Assembly (NCBI RefSeq): GCF_014205275.1
Contig: NZ_JACHND010000001.1
Coordinates: 6,572,001-6,636,000 of the forward strand
DNA: 64,000 bases
DNA from: Sphaerisporangium siamense
Lineage (GTDB): Bacteria > Actinomycetota > Actinomycetes > Streptosporangiales > Streptosporangiaceae
Reading direction: 5' to 3'
In this document: piece by piece, positions 8,006 through 16,479 of the stretch
How the letters are laid out: every line of letters begins with the position of its first letter
How positions within the stretch are numbered: position 1 is the stretch's first letter
Translations under genes and position numbers: made by a program
Notes under the pieces: generated by a model
Database searches by the model: none
Seen by the model: the letters and a program-made list of their open reading frames with translations, nothing else
Told to the model about the DNA's origin: nothing

Positions 8006-9171
8006 CCGCCCCACCCCACCTTCGCGTCGCCGCGGGTCAGGGACTTGGCGACGACGGTGCGCAGCACGTCGTTGGTGCCCTCACCGATGCTCATCAGCAC
8101 CGCGTCGCGGTAGAGCCGCTCCACCTCGTACTCGGTCGAGTACCCGTACCCGCCGTGCACCTTGAGCGCGTCGATGGCGGCCTGGAGCGCGACCTCCGAG
8201 CAGAAGATCTTGGCCATGCCCGTCTGGGCGTCGGCCCGGCCCTGCCGCACCCGGTCGGCGGCCCAGTACGCCATCAGGCGGGCGGCCTGCAAAGTCGTCG
8301 CCAGCGAGGCGAGCTGGAGCTGGACGGCCTGGAAGTCGGCGATGGCCCTGCCGAACGCCTTGCGCTGCTTGGCGTAGGCGAGGGCCTCGTCGTAGGCGCG
8401 CTGGGCGATGCCGACGGAGCGGGCCGCGATGTTGACCCGGCCCCATTCCAGCGCGGACAGCGCCTGCTGCATGCCGCGGCCCTCGACGCCGCCGAGCAGG
8501 TTCGCGGCCGGGACGCGGGCGCCGTCCAGCACGACCTCGCACGACTCGGTGCCCTTGTAGCCGAGCTTGGGGATGTCCTTGGTCACCGTGAACCCCGGGG
8601 TGTCGGCGTCCACGAGCAGGACGCTCATCCCGCGGTGCGCGGGCCTGGCGTCCTTGTCGGTCTTGACCAGCACCGGCAGCGGGTCGGCGTGCCGGGCGTT
8701 GGTGATCCAGGTCTTGGTGCCGGTCACCACGTAGTGGTCGCCGTCGCGGCGCGCGACCGTGCGGATGCCCTGGAGGTCGGTGCCCGCGTCGGGTTCGGTG
8801 AGGCCGATGCCGGTGCGCCGCTCGCCGGTGGCCAGGCCCGGCAGGTAGCGCCGCTTCTGGTCCTCGGTGCCGTGCGTGGCGATCATCCGGCAGGCCAGGG
8901 AGTGGCTGCCGAGGATCCCGGCGACGCCCATCCAGCCGCGCGAGATCTCCTCGAAGACCAGGGCGAAGGACACCGGGTCCAGGTCGAGGCCGCCGTACTC
9001 CTCGGGCACGGTGAGGCCGAACAGGCCGAGCGAGCGGAAGCCGGCCACGATCTCGGAGGGGTACCGGCCGGAGTGCTCCCAGTCGCGCGCGACGGGCACG
9101 ATCTCCTTGTCGACGAACTCGCGCAGCAGCGCGCGGAACTCGCGCTGGTCGTCGTTCAGGTCGAAGTCCAC
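8002..9171 (-). CDS. Acyl-CoA dehydrogenase
   Basis: 389-residue FAD enzyme of standard length that introduces an alpha,beta double bond into an acyl-CoA. The N-terminal helical domain has LNDDQREFRALLREFVDKEI. The middle beta domain has GIGLTEPDAGTDLQGIRT and WITNARHADP. The C-terminal FAD domain has RKAFGRAIADFQAVQ and VHGGYGYSTEYEVERLYRDA, and the usual catalytic base region reads SIGEGTNDVLR. Electrons would pass to ETF and then to the EtfD-type reductase at 51197. It starts at GTG, 4 nt after the DUF35 gene ends, and overlaps the lyase gene by 4 nt. The acyl specificity is unknown, but context suggests a branched or cyclic side-chain thioester. Confidence 0.93.
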   Translation of the reverse strand: MDFDLNDDQREFRALLREFVDKEIVPVARDWEHSGRYPSEIVAGFRSLGLFGLTVPEEYGGLDLDPVSFALVFEEISRGWMGVAGILGSHSLACRMIATHGTEDQKRRYLPGLATGERRTGIGLTEPDAGTDLQGIRTVARRDGDHYVVTGTKTWITNARHADPLPVLVKTDKDARPAHRGMSVLLVDADTPGFTVTKDIPKLGYKGTESCEVVLDGARVPAANLLGGVEGRGMQQALSALEWGRVNIAARSVGIAQRAYDEALAYAKQRKAFGRAIADFQAVQLQLASLATTLQAARLMAYWAADRVRQGRADAQTGMAKIFCSEVALQAAIDALKVHGGYGYSTEYEVERLYRDAVLMSIGEGTNDVLRTVVAKSLTRGDAKVGWGG

Positions 9172-9175
9172 AGGG

Positions 9176-9592
9176 TCACCTCTCGGAAGGGACGAAGACC
9201 GGCAGCGCGCGCCCGTCGGGCAGCGGCCGCCAGTCGAGGCGGAGCGCGTCGCCGACGCCCACGTCGTGCGGACGCTCGGTGACCACGTTGCTGAGCAGCA
9301 GCACGCCCTCGGCGAGGCGCACGCGGGCCACGACGTAGGGGGGCTGGAAGCCGGGCATCGCCCGTTCGACGACCGTGCAGGCGTCCACCTCGCCGTCGCC
9401 GGACGCCTCCGACCAGCCGAGGTCGCGCAGTGACCCGCACGCCGTGCACAGGGCGCGCGGCGGGTGCTGGGCGTGCCCGCAGGCCGCGCAGCGCTGGACG
9501 AGCAGGACGCGCCGCCGGGTGGCCTCCCACCAGGGCGCGGTCACCTCGTCGGGCTCGGGCGCCTCGTACTCCGTTCCTGCCCCGGGGCTCAT
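9176..9592 (-). CDS. DUF35 OB-fold zinc-ribbon protein, aldolase partner
   Basis: 138-residue protein with a rubredoxin-like zinc ribbon (CAACGHAQHPPRALCTACGS, four Cys) followed by an OB-fold (ACTVVERAMPGF, PYVVARVRLAEG, GDALRLDWRPL). Such DUF35 proteins bind and are needed by catalytically unusual thiolase-like enzymes. In steroid-degrading actinobacteria the DUF35 part of ChsH2 activates the Ltp2 aldolase. The adjacent thiolase-like gene overlaps this one by 4 nt (ATGA), exactly as expected for such a complex. Here the DUF35 is a free-standing protein, not fused to a MaoC domain. Confidence 0.88.
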   Translation of the reverse strand: MSPGAGTEYEAPEPDEVTAPWWEATRRRVLLVQRCAACGHAQHPPRALCTACGSLRDLGWSEASGDGEVDACTVVERAMPGFQPPYVVARVRLAEGVLLLSNVVTERPHDVGVGDALRLDWRPLPDGRALPVFVPSER

Positions 9593-10737
9593 CGGTCCAC
9601 CCCCAGCAGCACCGTGGCGTGGGTGGACAGGATGCCGCCCGTGCCGTGGGCGAGGGCCACGCGCGCGCCGGGCACCTGCCGGTCGCCGCACTCCCCGCGG
9701 AGCTGCCGGACGGCCTCGACCAGCAGCAGCACGCCGTACTGGCCGGGGTGGCAGTAGGAAAGGCCGCCGCCGGAGGTGTCCAGCGGGAAGGCGCCGCCGG
9801 GCCGGATGCGCCCGCCGGCGATCCAGTCGAGCGCCTCGCCGCGGCCGCAGAACCCGAGCGCCTCCAGCGTGAGCACGACGGTGATGGTGAAGGAGTCGTA
9901 GACCTGGGCGACGTCCACGTCGGCGGGGGTGAGCCCGGCGCGGGCGAAGGCGTCGCGCCCGGACTCCACGGCCCCGGTGACGGTGAGGTCGTCGACGGCG
10001 GTCATCGAGGTGTTGGTGGCGCGCTCGCCGTACCCGAGCACCCGGACCGGGGGTCTGCGCAGGTCGCGGGCCCGGTCGAGCGAGGTGAGCACGACCGCGC
10101 CGCCGCCGTCGGTGACCAGGCAGCAGTCGGCCGTGGTCAGCGGGGTGGACACCATGGGCGCGCCGAGCACATCGTCCACGCTCAGCGGGCCCGCCCCGTA
10201 CCGGTAGGCGGCCGGGTTGAGCAGCGCCCACGCGCGGGCGGCGACGGCGACCTCGGCGAGCTTCTCGCGCGTCCCGCCATAGCGGTGCAGGTACCGCTGG
10301 GCGGCCATCGCGTAGTAGGAGATGGGGTAGAGCGGGCCGTAGGGGGTCTCGAACTGCGCCTCGGGCGTGTGCGCCTCGACCACGCCGGCCAGCGACCGGG
10401 AGCGGGCCGACCGCTGGTTGGAGCCGTAGGAGATGACGACGGTCGAGCACTGGCCGGCCTCGATGGCCTGGGCGGCGCGGGCGACGTACATCTCGAACGC
10501 CGAGCCGCCGGCGAAGGTGGAGTCGGTCCAGGAGGGGCGCAGGCCGAGGTAGTCGGCGACCTGGGTCGCCGAGAAGCGGGACACCCCGGCCGTGGCCAGG
10601 CCGTCGACGTCGGCGAGGGTGAGCCCGGCGTCCTCCAGGGCCCGGCCGATGGCCTGGGCCTGCAACCCCAGGATGGATCTGCCGGTGACGCCGAGATCGC
10701 TCTCGGCCGCGCCGGCGATGGCGACCCGCGTGCTCAC
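9589..10737 (-). CDS. Thiolase-superfamily protein, Ltp2/SCP-x-like probable retro-aldolase
   Basis: 382-residue thiolase-fold protein of the lipid-transfer/SCP-x type. The N-terminal nucleophilic Cys of true thiolases is absent: the corresponding turn reads STFAGGSAFEMY. C-terminal elements QVYDSFTITVV and SGGGLSYCHPGQYG, with Tyr and His, are retained. Loss of that Cys together with a DUF35 partner is the hallmark of Ltp2-type aldolases, which split beta-hydroxyacyl-CoAs by retro-aldol reaction (established for steroid side chains). It is flanked by two MaoC hydratases and a DUF35 gene, all with 4-nt overlaps. It starts at GTG (GTGA overlap). Aldolase activity is inferred, not shown. Confidence 0.82.
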   Translation of the reverse strand: MSTRVAIAGAAESDLGVTGRSILGLQAQAIGRALEDAGLTLADVDGLATAGVSRFSATQVADYLGLRPSWTDSTFAGGSAFEMYVARAAQAIEAGQCSTVVISYGSNQRSARSRSLAGVVEAHTPEAQFETPYGPLYPISYYAMAAQRYLHRYGGTREKLAEVAVAARAWALLNPAAYRYGAGPLSVDDVLGAPMVSTPLTTADCCLVTDGGGAVVLTSLDRARDLRRPPVRVLGYGERATNTSMTAVDDLTVTGAVESGRDAFARAGLTPADVDVAQVYDSFTITVVLTLEALGFCGRGEALDWIAGGRIRPGGAFPLDTSGGGLSYCHPGQYGVLLLVEAVRQLRGECGDRQVPGARVALAHGTGGILSTHATVLLGVDR

Positions 10738-11180
10738 GGCGTCCCCTCCGGGGCGCGGCGCAGCAGGATCTCGGCCCCAGCGGGCGCCACGGCGACGCGT
10801 TCCGGCTCGTCACCGTCGACGATCATGACGCGCTGCTCGACGCGGATCAGGTCGCCCTCGACGGCGACGACGCGCCCGGTGCAGCGGACGGTGTCGCCCG
10901 CGAAGACGAGGTTCTTGAACCGGAAGTGCAGGCGGCGCACGAAGGCGCGGGGGCCGAGCCAGTCCTGGAGCTGCTCGGCGAGCAGCGCGCCGAAGATCTG
11001 GCCGTCCACCACCGGGGCGGGCAGCCGCTTGGCCTGCAGATACTCGTAGTCGTAGTGCAGCCGGTGCCAGTCCCAGGTGGCGCCCGCGTAGGCGATCATG
11101 TCGCGCAGGCCGATGGCGCGTTCCAGCGGGGCGACCTCCGCACCGACCTCGATCAGGGGCTCTCGCGCCGGCCCTGTCAC
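10734..11180 (-). CDS. MaoC-like hot-dog hydratase subunit (ChsH1-like)
   Basis: 148-residue single hot-dog domain. The segment YAGATWDWHRLHYDYEYL carries the Asp/His pair typical of R-specific enoyl-CoA hydratases, and FVRRLHFRFKNLVFAGDTVRCTG is the standard MaoC GD-turn. In steroid catabolism ChsH1 and ChsH2 form a heteromeric hydratase. This gene and the next MaoC gene upstream are translationally coupled (4 nt) and should pair in the same way, feeding the hydroxyacyl-CoA to the Ltp2-like aldolase. Confidence 0.85.
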   Translation of the reverse strand: MTGPAREPLIEVGAEVAPLERAIGLRDMIAYAGATWDWHRLHYDYEYLQAKRLPAPVVDGQIFGALLAEQLQDWLGPRAFVRRLHFRFKNLVFAGDTVRCTGRVVAVEGDLIRVEQRVMIVDGDEPERVAVAPAGAEILLRRAPEGTP

Positions 11181-11677
11181 GGCTCCTCCTTGATCGCGAC
11201 GAAGATGATGGTCTCCTCGTTGGTGACGAGCGGCCCGCCGCGCTGGTCGGTGTAGGTGGCGACCGAGGTGACGACGAGCATCTCCTGGCCGCCGGAGGTG
11301 CGGCGCTCGGTGACGTCGGCCAGGCGCCAGGTCGCGGTGACGACGTCGTCCGGGCGGACGGGCCGGTGGAAGGTGTAGGTGTTGCCGCCGCGCACCTTGC
11401 GGGCGCCGGGGATGTCGATGTGCCAGTCGTGCCCGGCGTAGCCGTCGGCGTCGGCCGGCAGGTCGGCGTACTGGTTGGTCTCGCAGATCAGGGTGGGCGG
11501 GGCGATGACGCCGTCGTATCCGTGGGCGCGGGCGTAGGCGTCGTCGGTGTAGAGCGGGTTGTCGTCGCCGACGGCGCGCGCGAAGTACCGGATGGACGCC
11601 CTGCCGAGCTCCTCGGGCGCGGTGTAGGAGACCTCGCGCCCGACCATCGCGCGGATCTCGTCGGTGAGCAGGCTCAC
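11177..11677 (-). CDS. MaoC-like hydratase subunit with FAS1-type N-terminal dehydratase domain
   Basis: 166-residue hot-dog protein. TAPEELGRASIRYFARAVGD and NPLYTDDAYARAHGYDGVIAPPT are characteristic of the MaoC_dehydrat_N (FAS1_DH) domain. GGNTYTFHRPVRPDDVVTAT is the GD-turn equivalent. These N-type domains often lack the catalytic pair and act as the partner of a shorter MaoC subunit, here the gene just downstream (GTGA/ATGA-style 4-nt overlaps on both sides). The start GTG at 11677 overlaps the RidA stop. A heterodimeric enoyl-CoA hydratase is the likely product. Confidence 0.83.
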   Translation of the reverse strand: MSLLTDEIRAMVGREVSYTAPEELGRASIRYFARAVGDDNPLYTDDAYARAHGYDGVIAPPTLICETNQYADLPADADGYAGHDWHIDIPGARKVRGGNTYTFHRPVRPDDVVTATWRLADVTERRTSGGQEMLVVTSVATYTDQRGGPLVTNEETIIFVAIKEEP

Positions 11678-12840
11678 GGGAGCACCGCCGCGGGGAAGAC
11701 CTCGATGAGGAACTCCGGGCGCAGCAGCCCCGCGCAGATCGCGCCGGTGGAGGCGGGCCACGGCTCGCGGAGCAGGCGTTTGCGCACCTCGGCGACGCCG
11801 CGGTAGTCCCGCAACCCCTCGGGGCACACGAACTCGATCGTGGAGATCAGGTGTTCGGGGCCGGCGCCCGCGGCCTCCAGGACCCGCAGGATCGCCTCGT
11901 AGGTGACCTCGGCCTGCGCCACCACGTCGCCGGGGTGGACGGCCCGCTGGGTGTCCATGTCCAGGGCCGCGAACCCGCTCATCCACAGCATGCCGCCTGA
12001 CTTGACGCCGGGGGTGTAGGTGAGGGTGTCGTAGCGGGACCAGCCGGGGTTGACCGCTTCGAGGGGGTGGCGGGAGGCGGTGACGTCCAGCGCGACGAGC
12101 ACGCCCGGGCGGTGCAGGCGGCTCATCAGGATGCCGCCCGCGCCGGGGTAGACGCCGGCGCCGCCGAGCCGCTCCTTGCGGACCTCGTGCGTGCGGCGGT
12201 AGACGTCCCGCGTGGCGGGAGTGGTGTGGTCGTAGGTGGTGACGGCGGCGTCCAGGGACAGTCCCGCGCCGCGCAGCAGGCGGTCGGCGCGGTCCAGGCA
12301 GTAGGCGTACTGGCCGGTCAGGTCGCCTTCGCACACCACCTCGCCCCGCTCGTCGACCGGCAGCACCGTGGGCAGGAAGACCGTGCCGTCCGGGGCCTCG
12401 GCCACGCCGCCGGGCGAGGATGCGACGGGCCCGCCCTTGCCGGCGTGCACCTCGATCTCGATGAGCGCCGCCGGGCGCAGCAGACGGTCCACGACCACCG
12501 TGCTCACGGCCGGGCGGTGCCCGGCGAAGATCTCCTCGCGCACGACCGCGGCCTCGGCGTAGGAGTCGATGCCCGCGACCGTGACGTTCTCGGTGACGCG
12601 GGTGACGTCGGCGAAGGTCAGCCCGGCCGCGCCGAGGATCGCCTCGATCTTGGCGTACGCCGTGCGGGTCTGGCCGGTCATGCCGCCGCGCACGACGATG
12701 CGCCCGGACTCGGCGTCGTACTCGCTCGCCGAGTGCCCGGACAGCCAGGCGTCGCCGCCGTGGGTCAGGCCGAGCGAGAAGGAGTAGCCGTCGTAGCGGA
12801 ACCAGGGGAAACGGCTCGGACGGATGGCGTGCAGGGTCAT
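11674..12840 (-). CDS. Triple RidA (YjgF) domain fusion protein
   Basis: 388 residues containing three RidA-like units in tandem, at roughly 10-134, 140-256 and 264-386. Each ends with the same family pattern: RLLRPAALIEIEVHA, RLHRPGVLVALDVTA and GLLRPEFLIEVFPA, preceded by a helix carrying EVRK/VVRE. RidA enzymes trim reactive imines/enamines or carry out related hydrolase/isomerase steps as trimers of ~130-residue subunits, so this chain could fold as a covalent trimer. The three units differ in sequence, implying specialised active sites. ATG 12840 overlaps the PrpD stop by 4 nt and the 3' end overlaps the next MaoC gene by 4 nt. Confidence 0.85.
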   Translation of the reverse strand: MTLHAIRPSRFPWFRYDGYSFSLGLTHGGDAWLSGHSASEYDAESGRIVVRGGMTGQTRTAYAKIEAILGAAGLTFADVTRVTENVTVAGIDSYAEAAVVREEIFAGHRPAVSTVVVDRLLRPAALIEIEVHAGKGGPVASSPGGVAEAPDGTVFLPTVLPVDERGEVVCEGDLTGQYAYCLDRADRLLRGAGLSLDAAVTTYDHTTPATRDVYRRTHEVRKERLGGAGVYPGAGGILMSRLHRPGVLVALDVTASRHPLEAVNPGWSRYDTLTYTPGVKSGGMLWMSGFAALDMDTQRAVHPGDVVAQAEVTYEAILRVLEAAGAGPEHLISTIEFVCPEGLRDYRGVAEVRKRLLREPWPASTGAICAGLLRPEFLIEVFPAAVLP

Positions 12841-14234
12841 GTCGGTTCCTCCGGCGCCGGCCGGGCGAGCCGGTCGGCGAGTGCGGCGATGGTGGAAAGG
12901 CCGGGCTCGGCGGCGAGGCCGCGCACCCGGCGCGCCAGCTCGGCCGCCTCGGCCGCCTCGGGCGCGCCCGCCGCGTTCGCGGTGAACTTGGCGTCCAGCT
13001 CGGCGTCGCCGAGCGGGCGGCCGGGCCCGCCGACGCTGCGCGGCACCCGGCCCTCCAGGACGCGCCCGCCGGCGAGCCGCACGCGGACATGGCCGGGCGC
13101 GTCGGCGGCGACGTCGCCGGACGGGGTGATGACCGTGCGCACGCGGGCGGCGAGCTCGGCGACCTCCGGGCGGGCGATGGACTCGGGCGCGTAGGTGGCG
13201 AGCGTGACCTCGCCGTCGATCAGCAGCGCCGCCACGCTCCACGGCAGGGAGAACTTGGCGTCGTACGGGGTGCGCGGGCGGATCTTGCGCTCGGCGGGCT
13301 CGCACACGATGGCCGCGCTGTCGGGGTGCACGTCCGCGACCACCTCGGCGACCTCGGACGCGCGCACGTCCCGCCCGCGCACGGCCTGCGCGACCGCGTC
13401 CAGGGTGACGTGCATGAGCTGGCAGGCCGGGTAGGGCTTGACGGTGATCCGGGTGGTCTCCCACCTCTCCCCCAGCCCCTCGGTGACCGCGGCGGCGTCC
13501 ACCTCCCGCCCGGCCAGCGCTTTGTACAGACCGTGCGGCCCTTCCAGGACGGTGTCGGGCCCGCTGGCCCCCGCGGCGGCCAACCGGGCGGCGAGGATGC
13601 CGGAGGCGGAGGCGAGCCCGGGGTGGAGCTGCTTGGTGGAGGCGCCGGTGGTGAGGAATTCGAGCAGCCCGCCCGCCTGGCTGCCCGCGACGCCGAGCGC
13701 GTTCACCGCCTGGTCGGCGTCGAGCCGCATCAGCCGGGCGGCCACGATCGCGGCCGCCATGACGCCGCAGCTCATCGTCGCGTGCAGCCCGCGGGCGTGG
13801 AAGGCGTGCGGCGCGGCGGCGGCGATCCGGCACACCGTCTCGTAGCCCGCCACGGCCGCGGCGAGCACCTCGGCGCCGGAGGCCCCGGTCTGCTCGCCGA
13901 CCGCGAGCGCGGCGGGCAGCACGACCGCGGTGGCGTGGACGAGCCCTCCGGCGTGGGTGTCGTCGAAGTCGAGGGCGTGCACCAGCGTGCCGGTGGCCAG
14001 CGCCGCCGCCACGGCCGAGCCGCGCGCGCCGGTGCCGGGCAGCGTGGCCTCGGGCGGGCCGCCGAGTCCCCGCGCCACGGTGACGGCGGGAGCGGCGATC
14101 CCGGCGCGGCCGGCGGCGATGGCCGTGCCGAGCCCGTCGAGCAGGTGGCGGCAGGCCGCGCGCCGCGCCTGTTCGGGCGCGGCGGCGGGGCCCGGGCCGA
14201 GCGCCCACGCGGCGAGCGTACGGGCGGCGGTCAC
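12837..14234 (-). CDS. MmgE/PrpD family protein, copy 2
   Basis: 465-residue homologue of the protein at 2627-4042. Shared landmarks are LVHALDFDDTHAGG, ARGLHATMSCGVMAAA, TKQLHPGLASASG, KPYPACQLMHVTLDA and RTPYDAKFSLPWSVA. The GTG start at 14234 overlaps the CoA-transferase stop by 4 nt. As with copy 1 it is encoded beside a CaiB/BaiF transferase, suggesting that the two families act in consecutive steps twice in the pathway. The reaction is unassigned; dehydration or isomerisation of a polycarboxylate-like intermediate is the family norm. Confidence 0.87.
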   Translation of the reverse strand: MTAARTLAAWALGPGPAAAPEQARRAACRHLLDGLGTAIAAGRAGIAAPAVTVARGLGGPPEATLPGTGARGSAVAAALATGTLVHALDFDDTHAGGLVHATAVVLPAALAVGEQTGASGAEVLAAAVAGYETVCRIAAAAPHAFHARGLHATMSCGVMAAAIVAARLMRLDADQAVNALGVAGSQAGGLLEFLTTGASTKQLHPGLASASGILAARLAAAGASGPDTVLEGPHGLYKALAGREVDAAAVTEGLGERWETTRITVKPYPACQLMHVTLDAVAQAVRGRDVRASEVAEVVADVHPDSAAIVCEPAERKIRPRTPYDAKFSLPWSVAALLIDGEVTLATYAPESIARPEVAELAARVRTVITPSGDVAADAPGHVRVRLAGGRVLEGRVPRSVGGPGRPLGDAELDAKFTANAAGAPEAAEAAELARRVRGLAAEPGLSTIAALADRLARPAPEEPT

Positions 14235-15448
14235 GACGCCTCTTCGCGGGCGGGCGGCCCGAAGGCGCCCGCCTCGGCCAGCGCGGCTACCTTCCCGTCG
14301 TCGTATCCGAGCAGGTCGCGCACGACGTGGCCGAAGTCCTCGTTGCGCGCGGGGGCGCGCCGGTGCTCGGCGCGGTGCGTGCCGACCCGGACCGGGGAGG
14401 CGACCTGGCGCACGGTGCCCCAGCGCGGGTGCTCGGTCTCCACGAGCAGGCCGCGGGCGGCGGTGTGGTCGTCGGTCAGCGCGGTGGCGACGTCGTTGAT
14501 CGGGCCGCACGGGATGGAGGCGGCGTAGAGCGGCTCCAGCCACTCGGCGACCGTGCGGCGGCGGAAGATGTCCTCCAGCAGGGGCAGCAGGACATCCTTG
14601 TTGCGGCGGCGGTCGGCGAAGGTGGCGAACCGCGCGTCCCGCGCCCATTCGGGGTGGCCGACGACCACGGCGAGCCGCTGCCAGAACTTCTCCTTGGCGC
14701 AGCCGACGACGAGCCAGCCGTCCTTGGCCTCGAACGCCTGGAACGGCACCAGGGAGGGGTGCGCGGAGTGGCGGGTGCGCTCGGGGACGAAGCCCTCGTT
14801 GAGGTGCCAGGCGGCCGGGTAGGTCAGCAGGCCGATCGCGGTGTCGTAGAGGCTGACGTCGCAGTCCATGCCGACGCCGTCCCTGCGGGCCGCGTGCAGG
14901 CCGGCGAGCAGCGAGATCGCCGCGACCAGGCCGCCGGAGTAGTCGACCATCGACAGGCCGGACTTGGCAGGCGGGCCCTCGGGTTCGCCGGTGACGTGCA
15001 TCCACCCGGCCAGGCCCTGCAGGACGTAGTCGTAGCCGGGCTCCTTGCGCCGCGGGCCGGTCATGCCGAACCCGGTGAGCGAGCAGCACACGATGGCCGG
15101 GTTGAGGTGTTTCAGGTCGTCGTAGGTGATGCCGATCTTGGCGGGCACGTCGCCGCGCAGGTTGCTGTAGACGACGTCGCTGACCCGGACGAGGTCCTCG
15201 AAGACGGCGCGGCCCTCGCGGCTCGACAGGTCCAGCGAGAGGCTGCGCTTGTTGCGGTTGAACGCCTCGAAGAACAGCGAGTCCTCGCCCTCGGCGTACG
15301 GCGGCACGTACCGGCCGACGTCGCCGCCCACGCGCGGGTCCTCGATCTTGATGACCTCGGCCCCGAGGTCGGCCAGGTGCACGCTGCCGAACGGACCGGC
15401 GCCGTACTGCTCGACGGCGACGATACGGACGTCCTCAAGCGGTCTCAC
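14231..15448 (-). CDS. CaiB/BaiF (type III) CoA-transferase, copy 2
   Basis: 405-residue family III CoA-transferase. Markers: LEDVRIVAVEQYGAGPFGS, GAEVIKIEDPRVGGDVGRY (the Asp after the EDP turn region is expected to form the acyl-anhydride), NRNKRSLSLDLSSREGR, VVYSNLRGDVPAKIG, CSLTGFGMTGPR and HVTGEPEGPPAKSG. It is only distantly similar to the copy at 562. GTG 15448 overlaps the LLM oxidoreductase stop by 4 nt. It lies early in the 17000-6723 operon, so it probably activates a pathway acid to its CoA ester before dehydrogenation, hydration and cleavage. Confidence 0.9.
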   Translation of the reverse strand: MRPLEDVRIVAVEQYGAGPFGSVHLADLGAEVIKIEDPRVGGDVGRYVPPYAEGEDSLFFEAFNRNKRSLSLDLSSREGRAVFEDLVRVSDVVYSNLRGDVPAKIGITYDDLKHLNPAIVCCSLTGFGMTGPRRKEPGYDYVLQGLAGWMHVTGEPEGPPAKSGLSMVDYSGGLVAAISLLAGLHAARRDGVGMDCDVSLYDTAIGLLTYPAAWHLNEGFVPERTRHSAHPSLVPFQAFEAKDGWLVVGCAKEKFWQRLAVVVGHPEWARDARFATFADRRRNKDVLLPLLEDIFRRRTVAEWLEPLYAASIPCGPINDVATALTDDHTAARGLLVETEHPRWGTVRQVASPVRVGTHRAEHRRAPARNEDFGHVVRDLLGYDDGKVAALAEAGAFGPPAREEAS

Positions 15449-16479
15449 GCCCGCCCTCCTGTGATCTCGGCGATGAGCTGGATGACGGCCTTCTGGGCGG
15501 CCCGGGTCTCCTCGGCGGGCAGGCCGTGCGTCGGCGGCGTCAGCTTGACGGTGTCGGCCAGGCCCTCGTAGGCGGCGAGCCGGGCGCGCACCTCGTCGGG
15601 GGCGCCGGCGAGCGTGACCGCCTCGACCATGCGGTCGGGCACGACGTCGCCGAGGTGGTCGGCGCCGCGGCCGGAGCGGAACGCCTCGACCACGGCGGCC
15701 TGCTCGGTGGCGAAGCCGTGGAAGGTGAAGAAGTCGGCGTAGCTGCGCACGCTGGCGTAGAAGCCGACCAGGCCCGCGGCGCGGCGCCGCGCGGCGGCCG
15801 GGTCGGGGTCGACCGAGCAGCATGCGGAGACGACCAGGTCGAGGTCCTCGCGTTTCTTTCCGGGGGCCTTGGCGAGCCCGGCGTCCACCTCGGGCAGGAT
15901 CCGGCCGGCGAGGTAGGACGGGGAGCACAACTCGTGCGAGATCCAGCCGTCGCCGATCTCGGCGGCCAGCCGGGTCATGGCGGGCCCGACCGCGGCCAGG
16001 TAGACGGGGATCCGGGTGCGGGCGACCGGGAACGGCCGCCGGTAGCCGCGGACGCGCATCGGCGCGTGCTCGCCGTCCAGGACCATCGGCTCGCCGGTCG
16101 CGCAGTTCGCCCAGAAGTGGCGGATGTCGCGGACGGTCTCGCGCAGCCGGGCGACGGGCTTGCCCCAGGTCACGTTGTGCCAGTCCTCGTTGAGGCGCTG
16201 CACGCCGGTGCCGAGCCCGAGGATGAACCGGCCGCCGGACATCTCGTCGACGTCGAGCGCCTCCAGGGCGGTCACCATGGGGCTGCGGGTGAAGGCGAGC
16301 GCGATGGCGGTGCCGATCCCGGCGGTCTCGGTGGCGCCGGACAGGGCCGCGGCCTGCACGATCGCGCTGCGGTGCATCTCGGGGACCCAGACCACCTCGG
16401 CACCCGCCCGCTCGGCCGCGCGCGCCGCCTCCGTCAGTTCCGCGAGGGTCTCCCCCCACGGGCCGTAGGTGACGCGCAT
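15445..16479 (-). CDS. LLM-class (probably F420-dependent) oxidoreductase
   Basis: 344-residue luciferase-like TIM-barrel protein. TLAELTEAARAAERAGAEVVWVPEMH at the N-terminus, IGTAIALAFTRSPMVTALEALDVDEMSGGRFILGLGTG in the middle and YLAAVGPAMTRLAAEIGDGW are diagnostic of the F420-dependent LLM subgroup common in actinomycetes; FMN use cannot be excluded. The start MRVTYGPWG makes a 1-nt TGATG overlap with the MaoC gene upstream. It probably oxidises or reduces a pathway alcohol, ketone or enoyl group. Confidence 0.88.
   Translation of the reverse strand: MRVTYGPWGETLAELTEAARAAERAGAEVVWVPEMHRSAIVQAAALSGATETAGIGTAIALAFTRSPMVTALEALDVDEMSGGRFILGLGTGVQRLNEDWHNVTWGKPVARLRETVRDIRHFWANCATGEPMVLDGEHAPMRVRGYRRPFPVARTRIPVYLAAVGPAMTRLAAEIGDGWISHELCSPSYLAGRILPEVDAGLAKAPGKKREDLDLVVSACCSVDPDPAAARRRAAGLVGFYASVRSYADFFTFHGFATEQAAVVEAFRSGRGADHLGDVVPDRMVEAVTLAGAPDEVRARLAAYEGLADTVKLTPPTHGLPAEETRAAQKAVIQLIAEITGGRA

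Noticed and set aside
9589-10737. Calling the thiolase-like protein an acetyl-CoA acetyltransferase
   Set aside because: The N-terminal nucleophilic Cys is absent and a DUF35 partner is adjacent, so thiolysis is unlikely.
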